Shown here: positions 5,376 to 6,413 of the stretch, one piece after another
How the letters are laid out: every line of letters starts with the position of its first letter
How positions within the stretch are numbered: the stretch's first letter is position 1
Source: CAIPAT01 sp037144075
GTDB taxonomy: Bacteria; Verrucomicrobiota; Lentisphaeria; Victivallales; Victivallaceae
Direction: 5' to 3'
Assembly (NCBI GenBank): GCA_037144075.1
Contig: JBAWXM010000307.1
Span: forward strand, 1-6,413
Length of the DNA: 6,413 nt
Program-made: the position numbers and the translations under genes
The notes under the pieces: generated by a model
What the model was told of the DNA's origin: nothing
The model's input: only the letters and a program-made list of their open reading frames with translations
Databases searched by the model: none

Positions 5376-6131
5376 ATGAATCTGAAAAAAATGTTCGACT
5401 TGAATGGACGCATTGCGCTTGTGACTGGTTCAAGCAGGGGCATCGGTCAGGCTATCGCAATGACGCTAGCTGATGCCGGGGCCCAAATCATCATTCATGC
5501 CAGCCGCAACGACAGCCATATGGAGAAAACGGTTGCCGCTATCAGGAATAATGGCGGGCAGGCGCGCACCATAGCTGCCGATCTTGCCAGCCCGGAGGAA
5601 GTGAAGAAACTTATTGATGCCGTCGGCGAACTTGACATTCTGGTTCTCAATGCGTCAGCGCAGTCGTATCAAAGTCTGGAGGACTTCACACCAGAAGAAT
5701 TCCACCGCCAGTACGAGGTTAATCTGCGTTCCTCTTTCGAACTAGTCCAAGCGTTCGTGCCTGGCATGAAAAATCGCAGATGGGGTAGGATTCTCGCCAT
5801 CGGCAGTGTCAATCAGCATAAACCGTCGGCACGCCTGCCGATCTATTCCACGACAAAAGCAGCGCTTAATAATTTGATGAACAATTGTGCCCGGCAATAT
5901 GCGTCGTTCGGCATTACCGTCAATAATCTAGCGCCAGGTGTGATCATGACCGATCGCAATGTCGATGTGCTCAATGACGAAGCATATAGAAATAAAGTGC
6001 TGGCAATGATTCCGGCAGGGCGGTTCGGTAAGGCGGAAGAATGCGCCAGCTTGGCATTACTGCTCTGTTCCGATGCAGGCAGTTATATAACAGGCGTAGA
6101 TATATCTGTTGCCGGAGGTATGCAGTTATGA
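5376..6131 (+). CDS. Short-chain dehydrogenase/reductase (SDR), classical type
   Basis: A 251-residue classical SDR of normal length. The dinucleotide-binding motif TGSSRGIG is at 17-24. The structural asparagine motif appears as LNAS (91-94) in place of the common NNAG. The catalytic set is N116, S144 (IGSVNQ), Y157 and K161 (YSTTK). LAPG (186-189) follows the sixth strand, and the C-terminal G-YITG-DISVAGG (235-248) is typical. R21 and the SRN after the second strand (43-45) suggest NADP(H), by analogy with related enzymes. Family members in such clusters are aldose 1-dehydrogenases, 2-keto-3-deoxy-acid dehydrogenases or ketoreductases, so it could oxidise a sugar to the lactone handled by the preceding gene or act on the dehydratase product. 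It is the last clear gene, 14 bases after the lactonase-like gene. Soluble, cytoplasmic, probably tetrameric like its relatives. Confidence 0.93.
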   Translation: MNLKKMFDLNGRIALVTGSSRGIGQAIAMTLADAGAQIIIHASRNDSHMEKTVAAIRNNGGQARTIAADLASPEEVKKLIDAVGELDILVLNASAQSYQSLEDFTPEEFHRQYEVNLRSSFELVQAFVPGMKNRRWGRILAIGSVNQHKPSARLPIYSTTKAALNNLMNNCARQYASFGITVNNLAPGVIMTDRNVDVLNDEAYRNKVLAMIPAGRFGKAEECASLALLLCSDAGSYITGVDISVAGGMQL

Positions 6132-6413
6132 TAGGTGAATAATAAGTTGCCGGAAGTTGGTATAGTACATTTTAGTGTGCCCCCTGCGGATATACTGGAC
6201 GTGTTTAGGCCACGGAAGTGTGCAGTATTTGCAAAAAGATACTGTTGCAATTGCGTGATGCGCCGGTGATTACGCATCCGGTCATTCGCAATGTAATGGC
6301 TGTCTGGATTCGTAAGCTTGAAAATTTTTAATTTTCATCTTTTTTGCTGGATTTTTAAACAGCAACAAAGAATCAGAAAATTCTTCGCACTGATTCAGCC
6401 TGAAACTCCTGCT
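6132..6413 (+). other. Downstream non-coding or decayed region
   Basis: No convincing gene. GGAGGT (6114-6119) is ideally placed, 8 nt before an ATG at 6128 that overlaps the dehydrogenase stop, but that frame ends after four codons. A 44-codon frame from GTG 6135 ends at 6269, and a second frame runs open from 6209 to TAA 6329-6331. Together they could be the decayed remains of a further cluster gene, but each is short enough to be chance. A minus-strand frame at 6277-6083 overlaps the dehydrogenase and looks like a shadow. Beyond 6345 there are only weak inverted repeats (TTGCTG 6344-6349 / CAGCAA 6360-6365; GAATCAG 6370-6376 / CTGATTC 6390-6396). Confidence 0.5.
6319..6345 (+). terminator. 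Weak terminator-like structure after the cluster
   Basis: TGAAAATT (6319-6326) and AATTTTCA (6330-6337) form an 8-bp stem around a TTT loop, followed directly by TCTTTTTT (6338-6345). The layout matches an intrinsic terminator, but the stem is almost all A-T, so termination would be weak. It lies about 190 bases beyond the last clear gene and is the best candidate for the end of the transcript. Confidence 0.35.

Noticed and set aside
824..6131. Reading the cluster as an aromatic degradation operon (IclR, dienelactone-hydrolase-like, muconate-cycloisomerase-like, HMG aldolase).
   Set aside because: The enolase member has the mandelate racemase-type Asp-His pair and acid-sugar dehydratase features rather than the cycloisomerase KxK pattern, and there is no ring-cleavage oxygenase. 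It remains a weaker alternative.
6083..6277. 64-codon minus-strand ORF over the end of the dehydrogenase.
   Set aside because: No recognisable family, overlaps a real gene's 3' end and lacks a good start site.

Overview
The window holds one six-gene, same-strand catabolic cluster (824-6131), an unrelated and truncated minus-strand gene at the left edge (250 to beyond base 1), and AT-rich non-coding DNA on both flanks. The DNA is bacterial: consensus sigma-70 promoter elements, strong Shine-Dalgarno sites and tight intergenic spacing. The gene mix (an enolase-superfamily dehydratase of the 'DRQWS'-ending type, an RraA-type aldolase, and a left-edge protein with an 'SIAYY...GRRS' signature) recalls genomes of the Planctomycetota-Verrucomicrobiota-Lentisphaerota group, perhaps a Victivallis-like Lentisphaerota. 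That placement is an inference from memory of the families, not a search result.

Layout. 1-250 (minus): N-terminal 83 residues of a small protein that may be related to sigma region 2 and is typical of mobile or accessory DNA. 251-763: about 500 bases without a convincing gene, containing a perfect 15-bp hairpin (295-329) and a doubtful 82-codon minus-strand frame (522-770). 764-811: a near-perfect promoter (TTGACA, 16 bp, TATAAT) followed at once by a perfect 20-bp palindrome, the probable operator. 824-1567: IclR-family regulator. 1595-2923: enolase-superfamily (mandelate racemase subgroup) acid-sugar dehydratase. 2975-3697: alpha/beta-hydrolase esterase. 3715-4458: RraA-like aldolase/decarboxylase. 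4567-5361: UlaG-like metallo-beta-lactamase-fold hydrolase/lactonase. 5376-6131: short-chain dehydrogenase/reductase. 6132-6413: non-coding or decayed sequence with a weak terminator-like structure.

How the genes may work together (inference). The enzymes fit a non-phosphorylative sugar or sugar-acid route. The esterase would release a sugar or sugar acid from an ester. The dehydrogenase would oxidise the sugar to a lactone, or act on a keto-deoxy acid. The lactonase would open the lactone to an aldonate. The dehydratase would make a 2-keto-3-deoxy acid, and the RraA-like enzyme would cleave this 4-hydroxy-2-oxo acid to pyruvate and an aldehyde. The IclR regulator would sense a substrate or intermediate and control the whole set from the palindrome at its own start site. 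No transporter or kinase lies in the window, so uptake must be encoded elsewhere. The substrate cannot be read from the sequence.
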